A stretch of 46,062 bases of DNA from an uncultured Olsenella sp. (GCA_900314575.1 OMVS01000007.1:1-46062), one strand, 5' to 3'; shown: positions 25,701 to 34,889, counted from the first letter of the stretch. Numbers and translations: made by a program. Notes: a model not told the origin generated them from the letters alone.

Positions 25701-25824
25701 GGTCGCATCCCTTCCTGTCAGGGCGTAAGCGGCGCACGACGCCCGGCGATTCCGGGCGCCCGGCGGGCCGCGCTCTCTCTGATTTGCTCTTCCGGGGGCA
25801 TGGCGCCAGGGCCAGCCAGGTCGC

Positions 25825-26913
25825 CTAGACCACGGGCGCCACGAAGTCGAGCCCTGCCGTCTCGGGCAGGCCGCAGACCAGGTTGGCGCACTGCACCGCC
25901 TGCGCCGCGGCCCCCTTCCCGAGGTTGTCGATGGCGGCGGAGGCGACGAGCACGTGGCGTCGTCGCGCGTCCAACGCGACGCCCACCTGGGCGCGCGCCG
26001 TGCCGGCGACGGAGGCGCAGGAGGGCATCGCGTGGGCGGGAAGGACGCTCACGAGCGCCTCGTCGCGGTAGCGGTCCTCGTAGATGGCTTGGACCTGGCC
26101 TGGCGTTACCTCGGGCGCGACCTCGAGGTAGACCGTCGCCACGAGGCCGCGCTTGAGCGGCACCAGGTGCGGCGTGAAGACGACGTCGACGGGCGAGCCT
26201 GCCACGGCCGAGAGGGTCTGCTCCATCTCGGGGGTGTGGCGGTGCGACCCCACTCCGTATGCCTCGACGGAGTCGCTCGCATGGCAGAAGTGCGTGCGCT
26301 CGGAGGGCTTGCGACCTGCCCCCGAAACGCCGGACTTGGCGTCTGACACAACGAGCGAGGAGGTGACGATGCCCGCCTCGAGGGCGGGGGCAGCGGCCAG
26401 CGCCGTCGCGGTGGGGTAGCAGCCCGGGGCCGCGACCAGGACGGGCTTACCCGAGGCACGGCGGCGCCCGAGCGCCACGAGGGCCGCACGGTTGAGCTCG
26501 GGCAGGCCGTAGACCGCCTCGGCGAGGAGCTCGGGGGAGGTGTGGGGCGTCTTGTACCAGGCCTCGTACACCGCGGGGTCCTTCAGGCGATAGTCCGCCG
26601 AGAGGTCGACGACCGAGACGCCGCGCTCGAGGAGGGCCGGCGTGATGGCGAGGGAGGCGGTGTGAGGCACCGCGAGGAAGGCGAGGTCCGCGGCCGCGGC
26701 GATCGCGTCGGGGTCGGGCAGCGAGAAGGTCGCGGCGCACGACCCGAGGAGAGCCGGGTAGACGTCGGAGAGGGCAACCCCTGCGGCCTTTCGGTCGCAG
26801 GCCATCGCCAGCTCGAGGTTGGGGTGGGCGAGCACGAGCCGCACGACCTCGACGCCGGCGAAGCCGGTGGCGCCGACGACACAGACACGGATATGGCTGG
26901 GGGTTGCAGACAT
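25825..26913 (-). CDS. argC: N-acetyl-gamma-glutamyl-phosphate reductase
   Basis: A 362-aa NADP-dependent reductase, first gene of the argCJBD operon. The Rossmann motif VVGATGFAGVEVVRL, FLAVPHTASL, VVDLSADYRLKD, YGLPELNR, the APGCYPTATALA segment with catalytic Cys, SGVSGAGRKPSERTHFC, FTPHLVPLKRGL and a DNLGKGAAAQAVQ ending are all present. The ATG at 26913 has AGAGAGG upstream inside an unusual GATAAG repeat cluster. Genes argF, argG and argH are not in the window. Confidence 0.96.
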   Translation of the reverse strand: MSATPSHIRVCVVGATGFAGVEVVRLVLAHPNLELAMACDRKAAGVALSDVYPALLGSCAATFSLPDPDAIAAAADLAFLAVPHTASLAITPALLERGVSVVDLSADYRLKDPAVYEAWYKTPHTSPELLAEAVYGLPELNRAALVALGRRRASGKPVLVAAPGCYPTATALAAAPALEAGIVTSSLVVSDAKSGVSGAGRKPSERTHFCHASDSVEAYGVGSHRHTPEMEQTLSAVAGSPVDVVFTPHLVPLKRGLVATVYLEVAPEVTPGQVQAIYEDRYRDEALVSVLPAHAMPSCASVAGTARAQVGVALDARRRHVLVASAAIDNLGKGAAAQAVQCANLVCGLPETAGLDFVAPVV

Positions 26914-26914
26914 G

Positions 26915-26947
26915 TGATAAGACCTCTCTTCTTATCGCCGCTTATCA
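26915..26947 (-). promoter_or_regulatory. GATAAG repeat cluster around the argC ribosome-binding site
   Basis: On the minus strand, GATAAG at 26946-26941 is repeated exactly 10 nt on at 26936-26931, then inverted as CTTATC at 26921-26916. The last copy forms an inverted repeat with either of the first two, and the argC ribosome-binding site (AGAGAGG) lies in the loop. It does not match the usual ArgR box. It could be an operator for a different regulator or an RNA element hiding the start site. Confidence 0.4.
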
Positions 26948-27132
26948 GGAAGCCGAGGGCATCGTTGTGTGGCCGCATGGCCGGTGCCCCGCTCATACCG
27001 ATCCCGCGCTCGGCGGGCGTAGTGGGGCCTACCCTAGCACAACGCCGCGGGGCCCCGGGTCCGCCCGCGCGTTGTTATTCTTCTCGACACATGCCCCCGC
27101 GGCGGGCCCGCGCCCGGCCGCAAGATTGGCGC

Positions 27133-27138
27133 TATAGT
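27133..27138 (+). promoter_or_regulatory. Candidate -10 box for the alpha/beta hydrolase gene
   Basis: TATAGT matches five of six consensus positions and would start transcription near 27145, about 43 nt before the ATG at 27188. No -35 is recognisable. The 274-nt divergent gap shared with argC has no other obvious promoter on this strand. Confidence 0.35.
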
Positions 27139-27187
27139 GTCTTGCGTGCGCCCGCCAGGGCGCGAGCACCAGCAAGAAGGAGAGAAG

Positions 27188-28255
27188 ATGCCCGCCTCCA
27201 CCGCCTACAGCAACCGAGAGCTCAGAGCCAAGAGGGGTGACCTCAGCATCTACGGCCAGCTCTACCTGCCCGGCTCCTGGGACGGCTCGCCCCTCCCCAC
27301 CGTCGTCTGCGCCCACGGCTTCGGCGCCAACTACCTACACAACGTGCCCTACGCCTGGACGCTCGCCGAGGCCGGCTTCGCGGTGTACTGCTTCGACTTC
27401 TGCGGCGGCGGCTACGCCTCGAGGAGCGACGGCAACCCCATCAACATGTCGATCGAGACGGAGCTCGCCGACTTCGAGTGCGTGGTGGACATGGTCCGCG
27501 GCCAGGACTTCTGCGATCCCTCGTGCGTCGTCTGCATGGGCGAGGACCTCGGCGGGCTCGTGGCCACCATGGTCGCCGACGCCCTGCCGGACGAGGTGAG
27601 CGCCCTCGTCCTTCTCTACCCCACCCTGCAGCTGCACGACGAGACCAGGCGCACCTTCCCCACCAAGAAGAACATCCCGCAGTCCTACCGCCTCTCCGGC
27701 ATGCGCGTGGGCCGCGGCTTCGGGGAGGCCGCCTGGGACGCCAACCCCTACACGCACATGCGCGACTTCGGCGGCGACGTGCTCATCGTGCACGGCGACG
27801 AGGACGCGACCAGCCTCGTCGAGTACTCCGAGCGCGCGGCGGAGGTCTTCCGCTCGGCGAGGCTCGAGACGATCCACGGCGGCCGGCACGTCTTCCGCGA
27901 CCAGGCCCTCGAGCGCGCCCAGGGGCTCGTCCTGCGCTTCGTGCGCGAGCAGGCCTCCAAGGCGGCGGCCCGCCTGCGCGAGGAGGCGCGCCAGCGCGCG
28001 CTCGCCGAGGCCGCCACGCAGGCGACCCAGGACGCGATCCGCGCCGCGCAGCAGGCCCTCGCGGAGGAGTTCCCCGCAGATCCCGTCGCGCCGGGCCAGC
28101 TCACCCTCGGCGAGGCCACGGCGCCGGAGCCGGCGGAGGCCGCGGGCGAGAAGGACGTGGCGCCCGCGCCCGCGCCGAGGCGCTCGCGCTACGTGCAGCC
28201 CGACCCCAGCAAGCTCGGCCGTCGCCGTGCGCGCCACTTCCGCGGGGACGCGTAG
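27188..28255 (+). CDS. Alpha/beta-hydrolase fold protein with Asp in place of the Ser nucleophile
   Basis: A 355-aa cytoplasmic protein. Residues ~20-250 form an alpha/beta hydrolase of the cinnamoyl-esterase/peptidase S9-like type: oxyanion HG in VVCAHGFGANYLHN, FDFCGGGYASRSDG, the elbow MGEDLGGLVA, acid Asp206 in VHGDEDATS, and His234 in IHGGRHVF. The nucleophile position, normally Ser in GHSxGG, is Asp120. Asp nucleophiles occur in epoxide hydrolases and dehalogenases, but this protein otherwise resembles the Ser-esterase group. After residue ~255 comes a helical Ala/Arg/Glu-rich region and a basic tail. The start follows AAGGAGAG; the frame is open 17 codons further upstream without support. 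Confidence 0.78.
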   Translation: MPASTAYSNRELRAKRGDLSIYGQLYLPGSWDGSPLPTVVCAHGFGANYLHNVPYAWTLAEAGFAVYCFDFCGGGYASRSDGNPINMSIETELADFECVVDMVRGQDFCDPSCVVCMGEDLGGLVATMVADALPDEVSALVLLYPTLQLHDETRRTFPTKKNIPQSYRLSGMRVGRGFGEAAWDANPYTHMRDFGGDVLIVHGDEDATSLVEYSERAAEVFRSARLETIHGGRHVFRDQALERAQGLVLRFVREQASKAAARLREEARQRALAEAATQATQDAIRAAQQALAEEFPADPVAPGQLTLGEATAPEPAEAAGEKDVAPAPAPRRSRYVQPDPSKLGRRRARHFRGDA

Positions 28256-28288
28256 GCGGCCAAGGCCCGCCCGCCCGTGGCGACCGCG

Positions 28289-30376
28289 CTACCTGATCCG
28301 GAAGAGCAGGCCTGTGTCGCCCGGCACGCTGAGCGTCGCCCATCCGTCGACGACGGGGACGCTCGCCGGCCGCAGGCCCTCCCCCTCGCGCGCCGCACCC
28401 GCCCCGGGGTCGCCGACGCCCTCGCTCGCGCCCGCATCGCCCCGGGCGGGCGAGAAGTCCGCCGGAAGCCCCGCGTCCTTCTCGCCCACCGCCGCCGCGG
28501 GAGCGGTGGGCGCCTCGGGCCCCACGAACCTCTCGCCCTCGACGTCCACGCAACCGTCCTCGCTCCTGCCGCCGAAGCGCTCCCAGTCCGTGGAGAGCAC
28601 GAGCTCGAGCGAGGTGGCGAAGGAGACCGCGAGCCCGAAGTCGCGCTGGGCGGGCTCGCCGAGGTTGAGCACGCAGGCGTAGCGCTCCTGCCCCCACCGG
28701 CGCTCGAAGGCGAACACGAGCCGCTCGCGTGCGCGGTCGCCTATCCCGAGCCAGGTGAAGCCCTCCCCGCGGAAGTCCCAGCGCCAGAGCGCGGGCGTGT
28801 CGAGGTAGAGCCGGTTGAGCTCGCTCATGAAGCGGTAGAACTCGAGGTGGGTCGCGGGGTCGCCCGAAAGCGACTCCTCGCCCGCGCCGGGCGTCTCGCG
28901 CGCGACCTCGGGCGCCCTCTGCGGGTCCATGAGGTCCCAGTCCTGCAGGCGCCGGGCGTCCCACTCGCGCAGCTGGCCCCACTCCGAGCCCATGAAGTTG
29001 AGCTTCTTGCCGGGGTGGCAGGCCATATAGAGGTAGAAGGCGCGCGCCGAGCGGAACTTGCGCGCCCAGGGGCCGAAGCACTTGCCCGGCAGCGTCGACT
29101 TGCCGTAGACGTTCTCGTCGTGGCTGAGCGGCAGGACCCAGTGCTCGCTCGGGAAGTAGTGCATGGAGAAGAGCAGGTCGCCGTAGTGCTCCCTGCGCTC
29201 GAAGTCCTGCTTGCGGAAGAAGTCGGTCGTGTCGTTGACCCAGCCCATGTCCCACTTGTAGTCGAAGCCGAGCCCGCCGCGGTCCGGGTCGCCCGTGACC
29301 TGCGGGAAGGTCGAGGAGTCCTCGGCGATGAGGGTGCAGCCGGGGACCGCGCGGTGCAGCGCCGCGTTGAGGCGCCTCACGAAGTCGACCGACCCCTCGT
29401 TCACGCCGCGCGACGGGTCGCCCTGCCAGTACAGCAGGCGGCTGACGGCGTCCATGCGCAGGCCGTCGAAGTGGAACTCCTCGAGCCACCAGCGCGCGGC
29501 CGAGGCCACGAAGCTCTGCACGTCGCCGCGGGTGAGCATGAAGTTGTGGCTCCCCCACTCGGAGACGCCCAGCTCGGGCGAGGGGTACTCGTAGAGCTTG
29601 GTGCCGTCGAAGTCCGCCAGCCCATAGGCGTCGCTCGCGAAGTGCACCGGCACGAAGTCCATCACGCAGGCGACGTTCGCCTGGTGCAGCCTGTCGACCA
29701 GGCGCTTGAGCTCGCAGGCCGTGCCGAAGCGGCTCGTCGGCGAGAAGAACCCGGTGTTCTGGTAGCCCCAGCTCTCGTCGAGGGGGTGCTCCGAGAGGGG
29801 CATGAACTCGACGCAGTTATAGCCCGCGTCCGTCACGTGGCCGATGAGCTGGTCGGCGACCTCGTCGTAGCGGTACCAGTCGGTCCTGCCGGGGCCCTTG
29901 CGCCTCCAGCTCGCGAGGTTCACCTCGTACATGTTGAGGGGCACGTCGAGCGGGGGCCTGCCGAGGGCGTCGGCGGCCGCGGCGCGCGCGGCCACCCACT
30001 CGCCGTCGCCCCACTCGTACCAGAGGCTGCGCACGATCGAGCGGTGGCGCGGCCTGAGGTCCATGCCGAACCCGTAGGGGTCCACGTGCCGTCGGGCGCT
30101 CCCGTCATAGGCGCGGACCTCGAGCTCGTAGGGGAGGCCGTCGCGGACGTGCGAGGCCGTCGTCTCCCAGACGCAGCCGTCGCCCACCCGCATCATCGGG
30201 ACGGGCGCGCGTCCCTCGAGCAGGAGCGTGACCCCGAGGGCGCTCGGGGCGTAGACCCTGAAGACGGCCGTCGTGTCATCGATGAGGTGGGCGCCGAAGT
30301 AGCGGTAGGCGTCCGTGCAGTCCCCCGTGTGGAACGCGAACGCGTCGAAACCGTCCTTGGTCTTCCCTACGATCAT
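28289..30376 (-). CDS. glgB: 1,4-alpha-glucan branching enzyme
   Basis: A 695-aa GH13 glycogen branching enzyme. The N-terminal CBM48 beta-sandwich (TAVFRVYAPSALGVTLL) precedes the catalytic barrel: MYEVNLASWRR, YNCVEFMPLSEHP, GYQNTGFFSPTSRFGT, nucleophile Asp309 in GLRMDAVSRLLYW, acid/base Glu352 in IAEDSS and Asp420 in LSHDENVYGKS. FMGSEWGQ and the C-terminal beta-domain follow. About 50 residues of Ala/Gly/Glu-rich low-complexity sequence interrupt the C-terminal domain near residues 620-672. The ATG at 30376 has GGGAGGAG upstream; the open frame further upstream belongs to a shadow. No other glg gene is adjacent. Confidence 0.95.
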   Translation of the reverse strand: MIVGKTKDGFDAFAFHTGDCTDAYRYFGAHLIDDTTAVFRVYAPSALGVTLLLEGRAPVPMMRVGDGCVWETTASHVRDGLPYELEVRAYDGSARRHVDPYGFGMDLRPRHRSIVRSLWYEWGDGEWVAARAAAADALGRPPLDVPLNMYEVNLASWRRKGPGRTDWYRYDEVADQLIGHVTDAGYNCVEFMPLSEHPLDESWGYQNTGFFSPTSRFGTACELKRLVDRLHQANVACVMDFVPVHFASDAYGLADFDGTKLYEYPSPELGVSEWGSHNFMLTRGDVQSFVASAARWWLEEFHFDGLRMDAVSRLLYWQGDPSRGVNEGSVDFVRRLNAALHRAVPGCTLIAEDSSTFPQVTGDPDRGGLGFDYKWDMGWVNDTTDFFRKQDFERREHYGDLLFSMHYFPSEHWVLPLSHDENVYGKSTLPGKCFGPWARKFRSARAFYLYMACHPGKKLNFMGSEWGQLREWDARRLQDWDLMDPQRAPEVARETPGAGEESLSGDPATHLEFYRFMSELNRLYLDTPALWRWDFRGEGFTWLGIGDRARERLVFAFERRWGQERYACVLNLGEPAQRDFGLAVSFATSLELVLSTDWERFGGRSEDGCVDVEGERFVGPEAPTAPAAAVGEKDAGLPADFSPARGDAGASEGVGDPGAGAAREGEGLRPASVPVVDGWATLSVPGDTGLLFRIR

Positions 30377-30464
30377 CTGAGGCGCTCCTCCCAATCCTGG
30401 CCCGAGGCGGCGCGGGCGCGCGTGCGGGCGCGGCCGCACGCGGTCGCATCGTGCAAGGTTAGAT

Positions 30465-30470
30465 ATTCTA
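30465..30470 (-). promoter_or_regulatory. Candidate -10 box for glgB
   Basis: Minus-strand TAGAAT in a short AT-rich patch of the 122-nt gap between the ABC permease stop and glgB. The start would be near 30458, about 80 nt before the ATG. No -35 is evident. Confidence 0.3.
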
Positions 30471-30498
30471 GTCCATCCCGCCGGCGCGCCGGGGCGCC

Positions 30499-33400
30499 CT
30501 AGTCCACGCTCTTCAGGCTCTCCACCATGTCGACGCCGTCGAGCTTGCGGCGCATGATCACCATGACGGCGAGGGAGAACGCGACCGTCAGCGCGAAGGC
30601 GGCCACGAAGCTCGCCGGGTGTATCGCCCTGCCGAACATGACGTAGTTCACCTCGGCCGTGGTAACCACGAAGTTCTCGAGCCAGACGCCCAGGAGGAGA
30701 CCGAGGGCGTCGCCCATGAGGGTGAGCAGCAGCGTCTCGCGGAACACGTAGCGGTAGACCTCCCGCCTCGTGAAGCCGAGCACCTTCAGGGTCGCGATCT
30801 CGCGGATGCGCTCCTCCACGTTGATGTTGGTGAGGTTGTAGAGCACGATGAACGCGAGCGCGGCGGCGGAGACGATGAGCACCACAACCACCACGTCGAC
30901 CACGGAGAGCATGCTGCGGTACTGGTCGATCGCCTCGTCGGAGAAGACCACGGTCGAGACGTGCGGCAGCTCGTGCAGCCGCCCGGAGACCTCGGCGTGG
31001 GCGGCCGCGTCCCCCTCGAGCTCGCACAGCATGGTCGAGAAGGACGGCTCCTCCGGAGACGCCTCCCGCCAGGCGTCGCGGCCCACGTAGACGTAGTTGC
31101 CGACGTAGTTCTCGATGACGCCGGTCACGGTCAGGGCCCTCCCCTCCCCCCTGACGTTGCCCACCTCGTCCTGGTCGAAGAGGACGACCTGGTCGCCCGC
31201 GGAGATGCCGTGGAGGCTCGCGAGCTTCTCGGTCACGAGGACCGAGCCGTCGTCGAAGGACACCGGCTCCTGCGTCCGCCGGTCACGGAAGTCCACGAGA
31301 GCGCCGAGCTCCTCGGCGCTCTCGGGCACCACGACCGAGACGCGCGTGGTCGCCGTGGCCCCCTCGTCGCCTCCGGTACCGCCGGCCTGCATGTTCTCCG
31401 CCTGGACGCGCGTGACGCCCGAGGCGGCGCCCGACGAGGCGAGGAGGTCCGTGACCGCCGAGACGTCCAGCTCGTCGGCCGTGCCGTCCATGCCGACGGT
31501 GGCGTTGTAGCGGACGATCGAGGAGGGCTCGCCAGCCTGCTCCGTCGGGCCGAACTGCAGCTCGATGATGTCCCAGATGGAGTCGTGCAGGCCGAAGCCC
31601 ACGAGGAGCAGCGCGGTGCAGCCGGCGATCCCGACGACCGTCATGAGCAGCCGGCGCTTGTACCTGAAGAGGTTGCGCGCGCAGACCTTCCAGAGGAAAG
31701 AGAGGCGCCGCCAGAGGGGTCGTGCGCGCTCGAGGAGGATGCGTCTGCCCGGCTTGGGCGCGCGCGGCAGCATCAGCTCCGCCGGGGTCTCGGAGAGGCT
31801 CGACCAGACCGCGGCCCACGTTGCCGCGAGCGTCACGCCCACGCCGAGGCCACCGGACTGGAGCGCGACGAGCGCGTCGAGCGGCAGCGGCCGCGGCAGC
31901 GGCGGCACCGCGTAGATGATCGCGTACGACCCGATGACTATGGAGGGCAGGACCTGGGAGAGGACGGCCATCCCGAGGACGGCGCCTGCGCCTGCGGCCG
32001 CGAGCGCGTACGCGAGGTAGCGGCTGGCGATGCGCGCCTTGCCGTAGCCGAGCGCCTTGTAGGTGCCGATCACCACGCGGTCGTCCTCGACCATGCGCGT
32101 CATGGTCGTGAGCGCGACGAGGGCGGCGAAGAGGAAGAGGATGAGGGGGAAGACGTCGGCGATGTGGTCCATGCGCTCGGTGTCCGCCCGGTAGGTGGCC
32201 GCGCCCTCGCTCTGCGTGCGGTCGAGGACGTACACGTCGGGAAGCTCGATGGCGTCTATCTCCGCCTGGGCGTCCTCGATCTGGGACCAGGCGGTGCCGA
32301 ACCTGTCGTCCGCCTCGGCGAGGCCGTCCTCGTAGGAGGAAAGCCCCTCCTCGTAGCGGGAACGTGCGTCCTCGAGCTGGGCGCGGGAGGAGGAGAGCCG
32401 GGCGGCCGCCTCGTCGAGGCGCGCCTGGGCGGAGGAGAGCTCGCCCCTGGCGTCGAGCCTCTTCTGGTCGAGCTCCGCCTGGCCGCGTGCGAGCTCGTCC
32501 TCGCCGGCGGCGAGCTGGGCACGGCCGTCGTCGAGCTGGGAGCGCGCCTCGGCGAGGGCCTCGGCGGACGAGCGCGCCTGCTCGAGCTGCGTCAGCTCCT
32601 CGTCCGTGGGGAGCGCAGCCTCCAGCTGGGCGATTGCACCCTCGAGGGGCGCGATCGCCCCCTCGGCCTGGTCGGCGGCCGCGAGGGCGGCGTCGAGCTG
32701 GGCGAGCGCGCCCTCCAGCCCCTCCCGCTCGGCCTCGAGCGCGGAGCGCGCTTCCTCAAAGCCCTCGGAGGCGGCGTCGAGGGCGGCGATCCTGGCGTCT
32801 ACGTCCGCGATGCCGTCCGCGACCTCCTGGCGGCGCGCGGCCGCCTCGTCGCGCGCGGCGACTGCCGCCTCGGCCTGCGCGAGCTGGGTGCGGAGGTCGT
32901 CGAGCGTGGCCCGGGCGGACGCGGCCGCGGCGAGGCGCTCGTCGAGGGCGTCCACGTAGCCCTGGGCCGTGTCGGCGCTGACGCCCGCAGACCCGAGCGC
33001 GGCGGCGAGCCCTGCCATGCCCTCCTGCCAAGCTGCCTCGGCGGCAACGAGCTCCTCTCGCCTGGACGCGAGCTCGGCGGCCCCCTCGTCGAGGGCCGCC
33101 TGGGCGTCGGCGAGCTGCGAGGCGGCGGAGTCGCGCGCGGACTCGTAGGCGGCGAGGCCCTCGTCTAGCTCCCGCTGCCCCTCCGCGAGCTGGCGGGCGC
33201 CCTCTACGATCCGGGAGGCGGAGTCGTCGAGCGTGGCCTTGGCGTCCGCGAGCTCGCCGTACGTCTCGTCGTGCCGCTCGTCGTACTCCCGGACCTTCTC
33301 GTCCAGCTCGTCCTGGGCCCTCCGCCCGAGGGTGTCCTGGCGCGCCTGGGCGAGCTCTCCCGCCGCGTCCTCGATGCGCCCCTTGACCTCGCCGACGACG

Positions 33401-34185
33401 GACTCGTAGGCGTCGGAGCCCGACGGCTCGGAGGAGGCGCCCGCGACCTCGAGGTAGACCTCCGTGTAGGGCGCGTCCGCGAGGAAGGCGCCCTCGGGGA
33501 CGTAGAGGTAGTGCTCGACGCTGCCCGAGCCGAGGGTCGTGGAGCCATAGCTGCCCGTGTAGACGTAGTCGGGCGCCACGACCCGGCCCGTGACCGTGAA
33601 GCTGCGCTCCTCGAGCTCCTCGTCGAGGCTCGAGGTGCCGTAGAGGACCGTCACGGTGTCGCCGATCGCGAGGGCCCCGGCCCCGGCCGCGGAGACGACG
33701 CACTCGTCGGGCGCGCTCGGCCAGGAGCCCTCGCGCAGGATGGGACGGTTGAGGTAGGAGGGGTCGTCCGTCTCCGAGGAGGCCTCTCCGCAGGAGGACG
33801 TCGCCGCGGCGGCGACGTCCAGCGAGGAGATGCGCACGGCGACCTGCTCGTCGCCCACGCGCGCCATCGCGTCGACCGTGCGCGAGGGCATCGCGTCGCC
33901 GACGCCCTCGACGCCGGCGACGCGCGCGACGTCCGCGTCGTCGAAGCCGAGGGTGGAGACGACCCTGAGGTCCCACAGGCCCGTGTCGTCGTAGAGCCGG
34001 TCCGCCGCCAGGCGCATGTCGGGGCCGCACATCTTGAGGCCTGCATAGAACCCACAGCCGAGGGCGACGATGCCCATGATTGCCAGGAAGCGCCCGAGGG
34101 AGGAGCGGATGGAGCGCAGCACGCCCTTCGCGAAGGCGGAGCGCGTGCGGACGGGGCGCCTCGTCCCGTGACCCCGGGCGCCCAT
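30499..34185 (-). CDS. FtsX/MacB-type ABC transporter permease with very long coiled-coil domain
   Basis: A 1228-aa membrane protein. After an N-terminal helix (GRFLAIMGIVALGCGFYAGL) comes a MacB-like extracytoplasmic domain, then roughly residues 290-680 of heptad-rich Ala/Glu/Leu coiled coil (repeats of the AQLDDGRAQLAAGEDELARGQ kind). A first FtsX core follows (HIADVFPLILFLFAALVALTTMTRMV, then EDDRVVIGTYKALGYGKARI). A second FtsX core sits near the C-terminus (VVVVVLIVSAAALAFIVLYN, REIATLKVLGFTRREVYRYV). It pairs with the ATPase gene just upstream, 2 nt away. Family members act mechanically on envelope substrates or export lipids or peptides; the substrate here is unknown. The ATG at 34185 has GGAG 8 nt upstream. 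Confidence 0.88.
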   Translation of the reverse strand: MGARGHGTRRPVRTRSAFAKGVLRSIRSSLGRFLAIMGIVALGCGFYAGLKMCGPDMRLAADRLYDDTGLWDLRVVSTLGFDDADVARVAGVEGVGDAMPSRTVDAMARVGDEQVAVRISSLDVAAAATSSCGEASSETDDPSYLNRPILREGSWPSAPDECVVSAAGAGALAIGDTVTVLYGTSSLDEELEERSFTVTGRVVAPDYVYTGSYGSTTLGSGSVEHYLYVPEGAFLADAPYTEVYLEVAGASSEPSGSDAYESVVGEVKGRIEDAAGELAQARQDTLGRRAQDELDEKVREYDERHDETYGELADAKATLDDSASRIVEGARQLAEGQRELDEGLAAYESARDSAASQLADAQAALDEGAAELASRREELVAAEAAWQEGMAGLAAALGSAGVSADTAQGYVDALDERLAAAASARATLDDLRTQLAQAEAAVAARDEAAARRQEVADGIADVDARIAALDAASEGFEEARSALEAEREGLEGALAQLDAALAAADQAEGAIAPLEGAIAQLEAALPTDEELTQLEQARSSAEALAEARSQLDDGRAQLAAGEDELARGQAELDQKRLDARGELSSAQARLDEAAARLSSSRAQLEDARSRYEEGLSSYEDGLAEADDRFGTAWSQIEDAQAEIDAIELPDVYVLDRTQSEGAATYRADTERMDHIADVFPLILFLFAALVALTTMTRMVEDDRVVIGTYKALGYGKARIASRYLAYALAAAGAGAVLGMAVLSQVLPSIVIGSYAIIYAVPPLPRPLPLDALVALQSGGLGVGVTLAATWAAVWSSLSETPAELMLPRAPKPGRRILLERARPLWRRLSFLWKVCARNLFRYKRRLLMTVVGIAGCTALLLVGFGLHDSIWDIIELQFGPTEQAGEPSSIVRYNATVGMDGTADELDVSAVTDLLASSGAASGVTRVQAENMQAGGTGGDEGATATTRVSVVVPESAEELGALVDFRDRRTQEPVSFDDGSVLVTEKLASLHGISAGDQVVLFDQDEVGNVRGEGRALTVTGVIENYVGNYVYVGRDAWREASPEEPSFSTMLCELEGDAAAHAEVSGRLHELPHVSTVVFSDEAIDQYRSMLSVVDVVVVVLIVSAAALAFIVLYNLTNINVEERIREIATLKVLGFTRREVYRYVFRETLLLTLMGDALGLLLGVWLENFVVTTAEVNYVMFGRAIHPASFVAAFALTVAFSLAVMVIMRRKLDGVDMVESLKSVD

Positions 34186-34187
34186 GC

Positions 34188-34889
34188 CTACCACTCCACG
34201 CTCATGGCGTCCGCGGGGTGCGCGTTGAGCTCAACGGAGGAGGCGCGTCCCTCGCGCACGCGGATGACGCGGTCGGCCACCTGCGTGAAGGCGAGGTTGT
34301 GCGTCACGATGGCGACCGTGCGGCCGGTCTCGCGCGCGGTGTCCTGCAGGAGCCTCAGGATCTGCTTGCCGGTCACGTAGTCGAGCGCCCCCGTCGGCTC
34401 GTCGCACAGCAGCAGCTTGGGGTTCTTGGCGAGGGCGCGGGCGATGGCGACGCGCTGCTGCTCGCCGCCGGAGAGCTGAGCGGGGAAGTTGTCCGCGCGC
34501 TCGGCGAGCCCGACCTTCGCGAGGACCTCGTCGGCCGGCAGGGGGTCGTCCGAGATCTGGCTCGCGAGCTCCACGTTCTCGAGGGCGGTCAGGTTCTGCA
34601 CCAGGTTGTAGAACTGGAACACGAAGCCGATGTCGTGGCGCCTGTACTGCGTGAGCTCGCGCTCCGAGAGCGAGCTCACGACGCGATCCCCCAGCCTGAT
34701 CGTGCCGGAGGTCGCCGAGTCCATGCCGCCGAGCATGTTGAGGACGGTCGTCTTGCCAGCACCCGACGGCCCCACGATCACGGCGAGCTCGCCCCGCTCG
34801 ATGTCGAAGGTCATCCCGTCGACCGCGCGGACCTCGACGTCGCCCATCCTGTACGTCTTGGTGACGTCCCTGAACTCGACGAATGCCAT
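34188..34889 (-). CDS. ABC transporter ATP-binding protein (MacB/LolD type)
   Basis: A 233-aa nucleotide-binding subunit: Walker [11 protein letters not shown]-loop [18 protein letters not shown], signature [15 protein letters not shown], Walker [13 protein letters not shown] and the H-loop VTHN. The closest group is the LolD/MacB/FtsE class that serves FtsX-type permeases, matching the gene that follows after 2 nt. The ATG at 34889 has a strong GGGGAGG site; the extra 44 codons upstream are low-complexity and unsupported. No clear promoter is visible in the 146 nt before it. Confidence 0.95.
   Translation of the reverse strand: MAFVEFRDVTKTYRMGDVEVRAVDGMTFDIERGELAVIVGPSGAGKTTVLNMLGGMDSATSGTIRLGDRVVSSLSERELTQYRRHDIGFVFQFYNLVQNLTALENVELASQISDDPLPADEVLAKVGLAERADNFPAQLSGGEQQRVAIARALAKNPKLLLCDEPTGALDYVTGKQILRLLQDTARETGRTVAIVTHNLAFTQVADRVIRVREGRASSVELNAHPADAMSVEW

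Noticed and set aside
30481-30492. 12-bp perfect palindrome CCGGCGCGCCGG after the ABC permease
   Set aside because: Short GC-only palindromes occur often by chance here; it has no loop for a terminator and no repeat elsewhere in the window that I could see.
28289-31027. GlgB with a 217-residue N-terminal extension
   Set aside because: The extension is the out-of-frame shadow of the ABC permease gene and passes through the glgB promoter. The ATG at 30376 has a good ribosome-binding site.
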